Assembly (NCBI GenBank): GCA_024741835.1
Contig: JAENRP010000026.1
Coordinates: forward strand, 122,734 to 186,733
DNA: 64,000 nucleotides
Origin: Diplocarpon mali
Taxonomy: Eukaryota > Ascomycota > Leotiomycetes > Helotiales > Drepanopezizaceae
Direction of reading: 5' to 3'
Positions 34,100 through 45,857 of the stretch are shown here, piece after piece (the stretch's first letter is position 1; every line of letters starts with the position of its first letter). The notes below the pieces were generated by a model, which was not told the origin of the DNA, searched no databases, and was given only the letters and a program-made list of their open reading frames with translations. The translations under genes were made by a program, and so were the position numbers.

Positions 34100-34715
34100 G
34101 CTCCTTGCTCCTGTACGTTTCTTGTGAAAGCTAGTGAGCCTCGGGACAGTTTGGTCAGATTTGCATAGGAATCCGTTCCGGGTTTACGTGCACGTAGCCT
34201 TTGGTTGGCTATTCTAAATGGCCATAGCATATACAGCCTGGAGATGGAGACACGTGTATGTGAAAGGCGTTGGGGATGCGGTCAATTTTTTTTAACAGAG
34301 AAACACATTCTTATATCTGCTCATCTCTCCAAATCGAATCTTATCGATCGCTTGACTTACCTTGCTACACGTATGCGTTGTATTGAGCCGGGCGCACTTG
34401 GGCATCTGAGTTTCTCGATGACCTCCGAACAGTTATTGCTAACTGGTGATTACCTATGGCAAGTGCCTTTGGGAATGTTGGTGAGGCCTCGATGGCATGC
34501 ATTAATGGCCCTCGGACATTAGCTCCTTATCAAGTTGGCTGATCCAAGTAAGGGAAGCCCAGTCTCTGTAACATCTGGGCACATTGAAGATGCCACTTTT
34601 GGCCGTACTAAACCTCGTCAAACTTGTTCCAAGCTTATCTCTTAATTTCTTTTGTTGAAAGCATTTCATTTCTTGCAGATACCTCGCAGTTCATTTGACG
34701 AAGAACTCTTCGCAG
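34100..34715. other. Convergent 3' region between mannosidase and chitinase genes
   Basis: Shared 3' flanks with no gene seen. Polyadenylation signals cannot be assigned with confidence. Confidence 0.5.
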
Positions 34716-36243
34716 CTAACAAGTCTCAAACCCCTTCCTCAAATTCTCAAATTTGGAATACGGATACTCGATGCAATTCTTCGTCGTCTCCAAATCATGG
34801 AGCACCTCCACGACGGTCCCAATCAAACTATGCCTGCCTTTCCTATCCGAGCTACTCTCCCACCACATACCACCCCCCAAGTGATGCTTTTTAATCCACT
34901 CCGCCTTCTCTCTCGCCATGTCGCAATTGTCGTACGTAACGAGTTGCTTTTTCACCGGATCGTAGCTATAAGTCGCTCTAGCCTCCTTGTCATATCTTTC
35001 CTCCGCTCCCGGAAGAGGCAGCGCTTTGAAGTCAAGGACCCCGTTCTCCCAGCTGCCCTCTCCGACTCCACTATACGGCTTCCCGATGCCGTCCGTGTTT
35101 TGGAAAGCACGGCCGTAGAGCGGCATGCCCAGCACGATCTTGGAGGCGCGAACACCCTGTGCCTTATAGTGCTCGACTGCCTGTTCGGTGTTGAAAGGCG
35201 TAGCTTTGCAGTTCCTGCTCGAGGGCTTGATGTTCGCCTGGTGGCCGGCGCACGAGTCCCAGGATCCAGCATAGTCATACGCCATCAGGTTCCAAAAATC
35301 TAGGTAGCGATCCATACCACGGATATCCATAATATTATAGTTCTGGGGGCCGGCCGGACACGCGACGGTGAGTTCAAAATGGTGCTTACGCGGTAGCGTA
35401 GCGCTGTAGGCATCCATGGCTTCCCGGCAGGCTTTGAGCAATAGCACGAGGTGGTCGGCTTCTGCGGGGGACTTGGGGTATTCCCAGTCGATGTCTATCC
35501 CGTCGAATCCAAAGTTCTTGATGAGCTCTACGGCTGATGAAGCGAATTTTTCCCGCCCTGCTGAAGTGGACGCTGGGACTGCGAAATTGGAAGAATAAGT
35601 CCATCCTCCAATCGAAAGCAGGACTTTAAGGGCCCGGTTCTTCCGTTTGAGCAGGTTGAGCTGCTTGAGACAGCCGTAGAGATTGTCGCCTATCTAGGTG
35701 TCAATTGCTTTTCTTGGGAACTGCGCGAGGAGGGATCATGGGAAATACAGTAGGTATAGATCCAAGCAAAGCCACAGAGCTGCTCGTGAAGTTTCAAAAT
35801 TATGATTTCTTCTCCGGGATCTGGACATACCGATGTCATTCCAGCTATCGCCATCGAAATGAATATCCTTGTCTGCCCAAAGGTCCGTGAGATATCTTTG
35901 CTTCGTTAGGTCAAGCTCACAATACTGGCTTCCTCATAAGTGCGGACATCAGAGACAGGAGAACAGCGGCTCTTGATGCTAAGTGCCGTGTTACTCCTGG
36001 TACTTCTCAAAACGTAAACCAGCGCTGCGGTTTTGCAAAGTTGCTCAACACCCTCCAAAGGGGATGAGTATTTAGGAATCGGACTTGAACTTACACTTCC
36101 CCACAATCCGGTCTCACATTGGCGAAGGCGTAGAGAACATGAGTGAGTTTCTCAGCAGGGAGATCCTGGGGCCTATGTTTCCTTCCGTAGATCGCCCAAT
36201 TCACAAAATAAGCTACAGAACGGTATCCGTCGCCGCCCCCCAT
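34716..36243 (-). CDS. GH18 chitinase, apparently without signal peptide
   Basis: Minus-strand exons are 36243-36095, 35895-35831 and 35689-34716 (395 aa); the introns are long for this genome (199 and 141 nt). The protein begins [20 protein letters not shown], which is the first barrel strand, so no secretion signal precedes it. Chitinase landmarks are [10 protein letters not shown] and the catalytic motif FDGIDIDWE (about residues 133-141, Glu141 as acid), then [16 protein letters not shown] and [12 protein letters not shown]. These enzymes hydrolyse beta-1,4-N-acetylglucosamine chains. Absence of a signal suggests an intracellular or autolysis role, as for other cytosolic fungal GH18 enzymes. 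A copia element begins about 200 bp upstream of the start codon and may have displaced upstream control sites. Confidence 0.9.
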
Positions 36244-36439
36244 ATTGCTTTCTTCGAAGCGAGTTGAAACGGTTTTGAGGATTAAGTGGCAGTGTTGCTG
36301 AAAACCGGCTTTGTATATGAGAGTTTCAAAGAGTACGAGTCGGAGAGATACTGCGAAGGAGATAATCTATTGGACTGGAGCTACGGTAAGCGGCTGTTTA
36401 TGTATGAGATATGTTGCGAATCAGTGGTGGAATCAGTTG

Positions 36440-36444
36440 AATAG
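36440..36444. repeat. Target-site duplication, left copy (AATAG)
   Basis: It is identical to 41511-41515 and sits directly outside the left LTR. Confidence 0.85.
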
Positions 36445-36568
36445 TGTTAGAAATATACAAGGTACGGAGATTACCGCATAGAGCGGAGGCTAAGGCTTGG
36501 TAAGCCAACCTTGTATATATACTACTTCAGCTCTTTAGAATTAGAATCTATACCTTTCGATTCTATTA
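36445..36568 (+). repeat. Left LTR (124 bp)
   Basis: It begins TGTTAGAAATATAC and ends CGATTCTATTA, where the terminal CA is mutated to TA. It contains a perfect 11-bp inverted repeat (36453-36463 with 36508-36518). Confidence 0.9.
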
Positions 36569-39500
36569 TAGTAGCAATTCCTAGAATCGATTAACTCAAT
36601 CAATCTCTTCAATTTTAAACCTGCTTTTTAGCAAAACACAATTATATAACACCTCTTTATATACCCTTATATATACATATATATATATATACCTTCTTCC
36701 CCTTTTTACCCCTATTTTTCACCCCTTTTTTTTTCAATAACCCTAACTTAATAAAAATGACTAAGAAGACTATTAAGATTAACAACGCTAAGATTAAGCT
36801 CAATTGGTCTAACTACTAGGAATAGGAACCAGCTACTATTCAAAACTTAGCTATAAATGGCTATCTCTAATAGGCTATCGGCCTTATTCCTCCGAAACCT
36901 GCCAAATCTAAAGGTAAATAGGAGAAGAAGAACTAAGAGGCTATAGCTACTATAGCTAAAGGCCTTACCCTTAGCCTTAATAGAAAGTATTGTACCTAGA
37001 TTATAGTTAATAACGCTTACGCTCTTTAGAACGCTCTTAAAGTAGGAGAGAGCAAACTTATCGAGAACTCTAAGACTTATATAAACTTAATTAAAGAGTT
37101 TAATAAGGCTAAGTACATTCCCTACTCTAAGTCGTTTAATAACTATATTCTATAACTTAAGAGTATTTAAGCTCTCCTTTAAGGCTATAGTAACCCTCCT
37201 AATAATACCTAAATGAAAAAGCAGTTGCTTAATAGTCTTTTAATAGTTAGAATATAAAGTTCAATTATAATTAACCTTAAAACCTCTCTTATAACCTTCT
37301 AAAAGATAATCGTTGCAATTCAAGAGTACGAAGTAATATACAAATAAGAGCTAAAGGTAGCGCCTATCTCTATGCAAATAGCTGCGTTAATCGCTAAGGC
37401 CTACCTCGTAAGAGGAGGAGGCCGCGGCAGAGACAGAGGCAGAGATAGAGGCAGAGGCAGATATAGAGGCAAAGGTAATAGAGGAAGAGGAGGAATATAA
37501 TAAAGAGGAATATAAAAGGGAGAAAGAGGAGGAAAGTGTCATAATTGCGGCAAACCTGGCCATTAGAAAGCAAAGTGCTAGTCGAAGAAGAGAGGAGGAA
37601 ATAAAGCCAGAGCTCAAATAGCTAAAGATAATACAACCTTATCTATCTACTCTTATTCCTTAAAACGTAAAGTTGCCTTAATAACAGAAGCTATTAAGAT
37701 AGCTTTAAGCTTAAAGATAGATCAGCCTTCTTAAAAAGTAGACTCTAGCGCTATAAGACACTTCTTTAGTATATAGAACGATTTTATTAAAATCAGGAAG
37801 TGGAACAATCTAAAGTAAGTCAGAATAGCAAATAGCACGCTCTTAAAAGCAATTAGCTATAGAGACTGTATTATTAATAATAAACTAACGCTATATAATA
37901 TATAATACGTTCTATTATTTAGCAATACTCGACTTATATCAGTCTTAAAGCTTAGCAATAATAATATTACTATAATCTTTAGTAAAGAAGAGGCAAAAGG
38001 GTATTAAGGCGACAATATAATATTTACTATACTATAGCTTAATAGATTATTTACTTTATCTTAATCATATACTGCTATTGCAATTGAAGCAGATGAAAAA
38101 GCTATAAACCTTAGCCTTATGCAACCTTTAGAACTAATTAATATAAAGACGATATTATAAAACTCGAATAAAACGGATTTAGAGCTCCTTTATAAGAGAC
38201 TAGGTCACCTTAACTATATTAAGCTAAAGAAGCTAGTCGACAATAACTATAGCCTAAATATAGAAGCTCGAATCGCTCTTAAAGGAGAGAGAAATTGCGA
38301 AAGCTGCTTAGCAAGCAGAATAAAGGAGCAATTCAATAAGAAAACAGATATAAGAATAGATAAGATCTATAAAAGACTCTATACTAATATATTAAGAATA
38401 CTACTGCTATTAATTAAGGGGTATTGCTACTTCCTATTAGTAGTAGATAATACCTATAGATGCTATTAGATAAGGCTACTAAAGAATAAAAGCGCTAATA
38501 AGATATAGCTAAAAATCAAAGACCTAAAGAAGCAATTAGAGATAGAGAACTCTACTTTAGTAGTATATTAGAGGTCTGATAATAATATAAGAGAGTTTGG
38601 AGGCAGATTCTTACTATAGCTATTAGAAGGAGGTATGACCCTAGAACCTTTACCTACTTATAAGTATAGTTTAAATAGCGTTATCAAACGTTAGATATAC
38701 GAAATTATAAAAATAGCTCGCTCTTACATATATAACGCTAAGATAAACAGCTATATATAGTACTATGCTATAGAGTAGGCCTATAGGCTGAAGAATAGGA
38801 GGCCTACGAAGGCTCTACCTTTTGAAGAGCTAAAAGGCCTAACTCTATTAGAGGCGTACTTAGAATATACTAAAGATCTTTTAAAAATTAGAGTATTTAG
38901 GTCTAGGGCGTTCCTATTAAATAATAGAAGAAATAGCCTAGGTAAGTTCGAGTCAAGAACTATAATAGGAGCTTAGATACTTATAGGTATAATAAGCTTA
39001 AAGACGTATAAGCTATTAAATGTCGAGACTTTAAAAGAACTAATATCTACTAATATCAAATTTGACAAATACTCAATATATAATATAAGAGAAGTACAAC
39101 TGTAGGAAAGACCTTAGAATAAGAGGCTAGCATATAGTACTATAAGCTTAATAAGACCTATAAGGCCAGTAGATATTACTAAAAGACCTCTTATAAGAGT
39201 TATAAAGAGGCCAGTATATAAAACTAAGAGAGTATATAGTACTAAAAGACCTGCAACGTTAGAGTTATTAGAAAATAGGCAAATCTATAGCAATAAAGCT
39301 AAAGTAAGAGGTACTAAACCTTAAAAGGTAATAGAAAACATCCTTAAAGCGTCTGATTAATACGTTCTAAAGCAAATAGAGACTCCTACCTTACGGTATA
39401 GTAGGAAGCTAAAGCTAAAATAAGTATTTGGCGAGATTAATACTTAAGAGAGTGCATTGACCTCTATAGGAAATCAACCAACTATTCCTATAAAGGTAAT

Positions 39501-41386
39501 ATTAGTATATAACGCGCTAAGTCAAAATCTAAAAGAATAAAGAGAAGTAATACTTAATGAATTCGAAGTTGTAAAATCAGTAGGAACCTTTAAAATAATA
39601 TTAGGTAAACCTCCTATTGAAAGAAAGCTGATAAAATCGAGATTAGTTCTACGAAATAAGATTATAAATGGAGTATTAGTAAGAAGGAAGGCTTGAATCG
39701 TACTAAAAGGCTACAAGCAATAGTATAAGGTAGATTACTTTAATACTTTTACTAGCATTATTAGGTATATAACTCTATAAGTTCTACTCGCCTTTACAAT
39801 CTTAAGAGACTTAGAAATTGAGCAAATCGATATTGATACAGCCTTCTTAAACGCGTACTTAGCTAAAGACGTATATATAGTACTACTAGATAACGAATGC
39901 AACCTATTCTACGAATTATACCCTTAACTTCAAGGAAAACAAGCCTATATTAAGCTTCTAAGGTTATTATACGGCTTAAAACAAGCACCTTAAGAATAAT
40001 GGCTATTAGTTAAAGATAAAATAGAGAAGGCTGGCCTATAAAGCGCTAAAACAGATCCAAATCTATTTATATAAGAAAATTAAGCTAATAATACAACTGC
40101 GTATATATTAGTCTTTATAAATAATATACTAATTATCGGAAAATAATAAGATTGCGATTACCTTAAAAAGAAGATTCTTAATACTTAGAAAGGAAAAGAC
40201 CTAAGGCCAATTAGCACCTTTATTAGAATATAAGTTGAACGAGATCGCAAGGCTAGAACGCTACAAATTTACCAAATAGACTATATTAAAAAGATTCTTA
40301 ATAGATTTAAAATAGCTAATTGCAAAGGGAACAACCTACTAGCCTTAACTAATATAGTATTAAGGAAATTAGGTATAGATAAAGCTTATACTAATAAGCT
40401 ACTACAATCTAAAGATATCTTACTTTACTAGCAGATTATAAGAAGCGTTATATACCCCTCGAACCTTACAAGGCTAGATATCTCCTATATTATCGGCCAA
40501 TTGATATAGCATATAGCAACCCCTTTATAAGATCACCTCTAAGCTATGAAACCCCTCTTGCGATACCTATAAAAGACCGCCGAAAATGGAATTATATATA
40601 GAAAAGGCGAACCAAATCAATTCGATACTTATACAGATGCCACTTAGGCTATTAAGAACAATAGGAAGTCATTCTAAGGCTAGCTTATTAAGTATAATAG
40701 AGGAGTTATTAGCTAAGCTGCGAATAGGCAAAAATCTACTTCTCTAAGTAGTAAATAAGCCGAGATAATAGCAGCTTCCGACGGCTTAAGAGAGGTAGCT
40801 TAGATGCTAAAGCTATTCGCCGACCTTAATATACAACTCAATCGATTACCTTATTTATAGCTTAATAACAAAGGAGCAAGATCTCTTACTAAAGAACGAA
40901 AATTTTCAGCTAAATTAAAGCATATCGACGTTCGACACTTTTATATAAGAGATGATATAATAGCTAAAGGCAAGATAATAGTAGCTTATATACCTAGAAA
41001 CGATAATATAGCAGATTCCCTTACAAAAGCTCTGCCAGGACCCGCCTTTGAGAAATACAAGGGTTATATAGGCCTACTAAAGCGAAAATCGACAAAAGAA
41101 GGCTATATAAAGGGAGGAAACCCATAGGAAAGCTATATATAAGGAGGAAATCTATAATACGACTATATAAAAGGGTAAAAAGCTATAATATAGCTAAGTC
41201 AGAGGTACTCTTGTACTATAACGCATGTTTTAATACTGCGGGGCGGCTGAACTCCATATAAGGGAGACGTAGGCGCCATATACTAGAGAGTATATTATAG
41301 GAGTTAATAAGGCCTAGACTATACAAAAAAAAAAAAAATGTGGGGCTCTTTACTCTAAGTTCTATAGAGCTTTGTAATAGAGGGCA

Positions 41387-41510
41387 TATTAGAAATATAC
41401 AAGGTACGGAGATTACCGCACGGAGCGGAGGCTAAGGCTTGGTAAGCCAACCTTGTATATATACTACTTCAGCTCTCTAGAACTAGAATCTACACCTTTC
41501 GATTCTGTCA
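41387..41510 (+). repeat. Right LTR (124 bp)
   Basis: Same length as the left LTR with eight differences, all transitions. It retains the terminal CA; its first dinucleotide is TA instead of TG. Confidence 0.9.
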
Positions 41511-41515
41511 AATAG
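41511..41515. repeat. Target-site duplication, right copy (AATAG)
   Basis: It matches 36440-36444 exactly. Confidence 0.85.
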
Positions 41516-41980
41516 ATTGTGTAGTGGCGACGCGGATTCAGTTATACTGGATGGGCTCCAATCATAGCTCAGAGTAGCGCTGATGACAACGCATTAAACC
41601 TATCTAGGTAGACAGTCATCGCTACAATAATTGTGGGTTCACATCTTCTTCAAAGTCCAAGTTTGTGAATATGCAACGCTTCGTTTGTTGTATTATTTCA
41701 AAAAACTCTAGGCTTCCATTGAGGGTAGCTCTCATCACCTAGACCCTGCATTCGACAGCTAGACCGTCACCTTTGGCGGAATAATCCTTAAACGTCATTG
41801 GAAGTCGACATGACTTCATAGAGTATCCAGAGTGGTCTGTGACATTGGAGCCTCTTCAGTGCTTTGACGGGTTCGTAGTACCTGAGGAGCACTTTCTACA
41901 TAGGAAACTCCGAGCAAGCTTCTCCGAATTGTTCGCCATTCTAGCAAAAAGGTAGAAGTCATCCAGCAGGAGAAAACCCC
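41516..41980. other. Flank between the copia element and the J-protein gene
   Basis: 465 bp of normal composition, comprising the original upstream sequence of the chitinase locus and the 3' flank of the J-protein gene. No gene seen. Confidence 0.5.
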
Positions 41981-42961
41981 TCATTCGTCTCTTGTTACCA
42001 GGATGTTGTTCTTGTGGTATACATCCATCGGCCTATGCTTGATTTCCTCGCTGGAACACATCTCAGGTGGCGGTAAGGATTTCCTGTAGCTCTCCTCCTT
42101 TGTATCTCCCGATCCGTAGCCCACTGGGTCTCTCTGTCTGAGAAAGCTGTCAATACGCTCTTCCCTACTTCCACAGGCATTCGTAGTCTCTTTCCGTCTT
42201 CGTACCAGGTCTTTGGAGATGCTCTGATGTAAATTATCTCGTTGCTCCACGAAACTCATACCATAGCTGCCAGCTCGACCAATTTGGCCAATACCACCTA
42301 TGATGGCAAACGTTAAAACCAGGCCGACAAAGGCCGCGTTTGAGACATATTGTGGCTCTTGCGGTCCCTTTGCATCCTTCTCATACCATTTTTCCCAATC
42401 TTCCCAAGTTGCATTGTTGCTTGGCCCCTTTGTATCTGAGCCCCATCCTCTACCGCCATATGCCCCCCATGTGGCTGTGAGATCTGATGGATCGCGAGGA
42501 CCGGCAACGTCTGGTGCTCCATTCCACCCTGCTCCGTAACAGTCGTAGGCACCTCTTTTGACTGGATCCGATAAGAGATCGTTGGCAGCGACCACCAATC
42601 TATATCTTTCCAGCTTCGTTGCGTACGAAAGCCCGTTGTTTGTTGCATCGTGGTCATGTCGATCGGGGTGGTACAGCTTCACTAGTTCGTAGTACCTTCG
42701 CTTTGAATATGGGGATCCTTTCGTCAGGTCGAATATCTGGTAGGGCGTAGGTATTCTATCAGCAGACGTCATCTCTGGCCACCGGAGCTGCCCATGGTGA
42801 TGAGTGCTTTGACCCTCGGAGACCATAGCATAGAGGCGGCAATGCTGGGTCTGAGGAGCTGAGCAGGTTGCATGGAGTGATGACGTCTTTGAAGCCGGGC
42901 CTGATGCCGATAAAGAATGTAGATTTAGATGCGAAAATAAAATGCCTAACTTCCTCATCAT
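41981..42961 (-). CDS. DnaJ (J-domain) membrane-anchored cochaperone
   Basis: A single-exon gene (326 aa). The J domain spans about residues 71-135 and holds the HPD motif within LYHPDRH at residues 98-100, needed to stimulate Hsp70 ATPase. It is preceded by a Ser/His-rich, weakly basic N-terminus that could target mitochondria. A Gly/Trp-rich stretch (WGAYGGRGWGS) and one membrane segment (about residues 205-228, AAFVGLVLTFAIIGGIGQIG) follow, then a charged tail. J proteins of this shape occur in filamentous ascomycetes, mostly uncharacterised. The specific Hsp70 partner and compartment are inferred, not shown. Two adjacent ATGs open the frame; the first was used. Confidence 0.85.
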   Translation of the reverse strand: MMRKLGILFSHLNLHSLSASGPASKTSSLHATCSAPQTQHCRLYAMVSEGQSTHHHGQLRWPEMTSADRIPTPYQIFDLTKGSPYSKRRYYELVKLYHPDRHDHDATNNGLSYATKLERYRLVVAANDLLSDPVKRGAYDCYGAGWNGAPDVAGPRDPSDLTATWGAYGGRGWGSDTKGPSNNATWEDWEKWYEKDAKGPQEPQYVSNAAFVGLVLTFAIIGGIGQIGRAGSYGMSFVEQRDNLHQSISKDLVRRRKETTNACGSREERIDSFLRQRDPVGYGSGDTKEESYRKSLPPPEMCSSEEIKHRPMDVYHKNNILVTRDE

Positions 42962-43370
42962 GGCTAATAGAGAGCCCGCTCAATCACTAGAAACGTTCGA
43001 TCATCTTTGGGTTGAGACGAAAGGCGGGGTGTCCGGACTTGATGTTGGTGGGATGACTGAAGGTTGTATGCGGGTGGAGGAGATGATTATCAGCTCAATC
43101 TGCCTCGCATCCTTCGGCTCCGCAGGGGTGGCTTATCGATAAGAAGGTGAACACTCTGAACGCGCTCGCGTCTTCTTAGCTTCAATTTCTCAACCTGACT
43201 ATCACCTCAAATCCTCTCAATTCAGCTCGAGTTTGACTTTCGAATGTCCCCCATACGCCATTTCTGATTGGCAGGAGTCAGCATCGCCGCCTAATTGAGC
43301 GCATTTGCCGTCATCCCCCCCAATTCTTTCTCATCATGTCCAACCAGCAGAACAACATTCGCTGAGCAAA
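42962..43370. promoter_or_regulatory. Divergent promoter region with a short upstream ORF
   Basis: 409 bp lie between the J-protein start and the start of the next gene on the plus strand. A nine-codon upstream ORF (43336-43365) ends five bases before the ATG at 43371. Confidence 0.6.
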
Positions 43371-45148
43371 ATGAAGTGGCCGATCACCAAGCATAGACTC
43401 CTCCACAGGAGGATCCGCCATGAGAAGCGCACGGCGCTGCCAGCAAGCGATCAGAGGTTCGACGAGTCATCTGGTCAGATCTATACCGAAACAACAATCT
43501 CTATGCAGAGCAGGGAAGATCGGGACTGGAGTCAGCGTATTCGCCACAAGCCTCTCGCACTCGACCCTCACTATGGCGCTGTGCGTGCCATGGGCAGCCG
43601 ATCTCTACGAGACACTGCCATCGAAACCATTGTTGGAAGTCTGGCTGACTTGACTCTCGAATGGGTTGAGGAGTTGCCATTACACCTCAAATGTCGTATC
43701 TGGAAGTTGGCAAATGAGAGGTGTGTCAATTATCACTGGAACTTCCCCAATCAAACACCGAAGAGCTGCTGATGCAATATTCTAGATATGAAGTACCCTT
43801 GCAAATCTGGATTTTGTTCTCCAAGGTCCTCAACAAGGAGAATGGCATTCCTCTAAGTCTCCTGAGATATCGCGAGACTATTGAGTTTCCTCGACTGTCA
43901 CTCGACTCCTATACAACCGCACTTGTATCCCCCAACTTCGAGTTTCTTGCCTCTTTGAGCATCACTGCAATATTCCCCGTTCCCGAACTCGTCAAGCTTT
44001 CGCATCTCAAAAATCTAGTTGTCCTGGAAATTGTCCATACTGTTGGAGCTACAGTTGAATCTGGGGTCTCGGACCGACTGCTACGAACTTGGTATGAAGC
44101 CGCGATCAGAGAGGCTGCATTTCGAGTACTGCGGATTCTTAAGCTTTGGAACCATAACAAATTAACCAGCAATTCTCTTTCCTATATCAATGCCTTTCCA
44201 GCCTTGGCCCTGTATGACCTCAGAGGGTGCAACTTGGAGATCGGAGCCCGAGGTAAAGCCAAATTGTTAGGCTGGAGGTCATCTTTGGAGCCTGGTACTC
44301 TTGCCCTCTTTGAAGCTTTGTGCGTGGAGAAGGCAATGAGTATGCGAGTTTCTGATGGGAACGATACACTTCCAATCCGCAGAGCCCCGTCACATCAGTT
44401 GCAAGACGATTCAATAATTAGACGGCTGGCACGAGGCGATGTTCGAGAATTCCTGACCGATCCAAGTCGATCCGTTAGACGACCAAGCCCTGATGGAATT
44501 CCACAATGGGAAGAAATTCAAAAGGCTATTGACTACCTAGCTAGAAGTCGTCCACTCTTTCCGTTCACGGAAATGCGATTCGGGTACTTCAACCGCGACT
44601 CTATGAACAAGGCGAGCCCGGCATACAAGACAGAGACATGGGACTTTGATCTCTACACCACTCTCTCTCGAATTGGTGAGTTGAGACTGGATCAAGACTT
44701 ACGACAAGCAGGTCTGGAGGTCACCGATCAAGTCATCGTCAATGGCGAACTCGTAAACTCCGTTCCTCTGGCTTCCGTACGCCTCGGCCCCTCCCCAGCC
44801 TACTTGCATCCTACTCGCCAGAACAACCAGATCAACTCCTTCTACCGAAGTATGTACTCCAGTGACCTGGAGAACCAGATGTCCCATCTACTCCTCAACT
44901 GGGCTGATAAACCCCGACCAGCAGAGTGGGACCAAGAACCACGTCCGGACTATCGGAACGTTTCGTTCATAAAGATCACACCTTCTGGAGCTGACAGCTC
45001 CCGTCGGTCGGTACCTGTAGCGGACAAATCGAAAAGCAGAATCTTGAAACGAGGATCTTCGGCAATCTCTACCGTCAAGAATCGCTCAACCAAGTTCATT
45101 GAGAACAAGAGGCAGAAGCTAGGTGACGTGCTCGGGTCTTTCATTTGA
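43371..45148 (+). CDS. Conserved-looking fungal protein of unknown function (570 aa)
   Basis: Exons are 43371-43720 and 43786-45148, joined by a 65-nt GT-AG intron with a CTGAT branch site. The first 60 residues are highly basic. A segment around LTLEWVEELPLHLKCRIWKLANER could be an F-box-like or helical interaction motif, but I cannot claim an F-box. The centre has leucine-rich alternation (FEFLASLSITAIFPVPELVKLSHLKNL split over several strands) that is compatible with LRR-type repeats. The C-terminal 50 residues are basic and Ser-rich. The ATG was chosen because the in-frame upstream codons are non-ATG. I do not recognise the family and assign no function. Confidence 0.75.
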
Positions 45149-45857
45149 GGCACAAGTTTATGGATTTGGAGGCGTGGCGCAAGGGGAAGCGTTGTGATAC
45201 CCTTGCTGTACATTGGTTGGGTTGGGTTATATTTGAATCGAACGGGAGCCGCTGGGCGTTTGTTCCTCTGGGGTTTTCTAGCCCTCTGCTTCGAAATGAT
45301 CTACTATTGCTCTATTCTCGAGTCGCATCAGCTGCCCATTTCGAGGAGAGTAATAGGTCGGGAATGGGCTAACAGTCGTTTCTGAGTAACTCTCATATGC
45401 TAGATGGAGAGAGGTATGTGGAACGATGCAAGGTTCCCGGACTAAAACCAACCCTTGCCAAGCCAAGGTTGAGCGTGAGTCTAATCGTAAAGTGTCTTCC
45501 TCCCAAGGGACCACTCTGATCGAGGACTCTTGGAAGTGGTGAGCTCAGTCTGCCCCCGAATCAATGCTCTCCATGTAGGTACCTGGAGCCGTATCGAGGC
45601 AGAGGGTGTCTCGTGGCGGTTGCGAGGCATGGTACGAACCGATCCTTGTGCCCAGCCAAGGTGCTCCGTGCTCCCCAAAGACGTTGGACCTTCACTTTCA
45701 CGCGATTTGACACGGGGCCTGTTGAAGACACCGCTCGCATCTCATGGGTACGTATGGAGCTCAAGTGAATCTACCCCCCTGAATCAAATCCATGCATATA
45801 GCTAGCTCACCAGGCTCAGGCCCAGGCCATGCCAGCCCACACCCATCACCTCTGCCC
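45149..45857. other. Convergent intergenic region
   Basis: About 0.7 kb between two convergent genes. Overlapping short frames are not protein-like. Nothing else recognised. Confidence 0.5.

Larger units (their letters stand above)
36445..41510 (+). mobile_element. Complete Ty1/copia LTR retrotransposon, inactivated by transitions
   Basis: The element is 5066 bp with 124-bp LTRs and a 5-bp target duplication (AATAG). A Gag start is visible at 36757, a CCHC zinc knuckle at about 37537-37578 and the GAG-pre-integrase GHLNYIKL at about 38204. The reverse-transcriptase core IDIDTAFLNAYL is at about 39826, LYGLKQAP at about 39967, and the catalytic loop at about 40110-40140 reads FINN instead of an aspartate pair. 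The RNase H tail HIDVRHFYIRD is at about 40921, followed by ADSLTKAL at about 41011. The order integrase before reverse transcriptase defines copia. Stops (mostly TAG and TAA where Trp or Gln is expected) occur throughout, so it cannot encode a functional polyprotein. All LTR differences are transitions, as expected from RIP. Confidence 0.93.

Noticed and set aside
37387..37617. Minus-strand Ser-rich 76-codon frame
   Set aside because: It is the antisense shadow of the purine-rich Arg/Gly segment just before the copia zinc knuckle.
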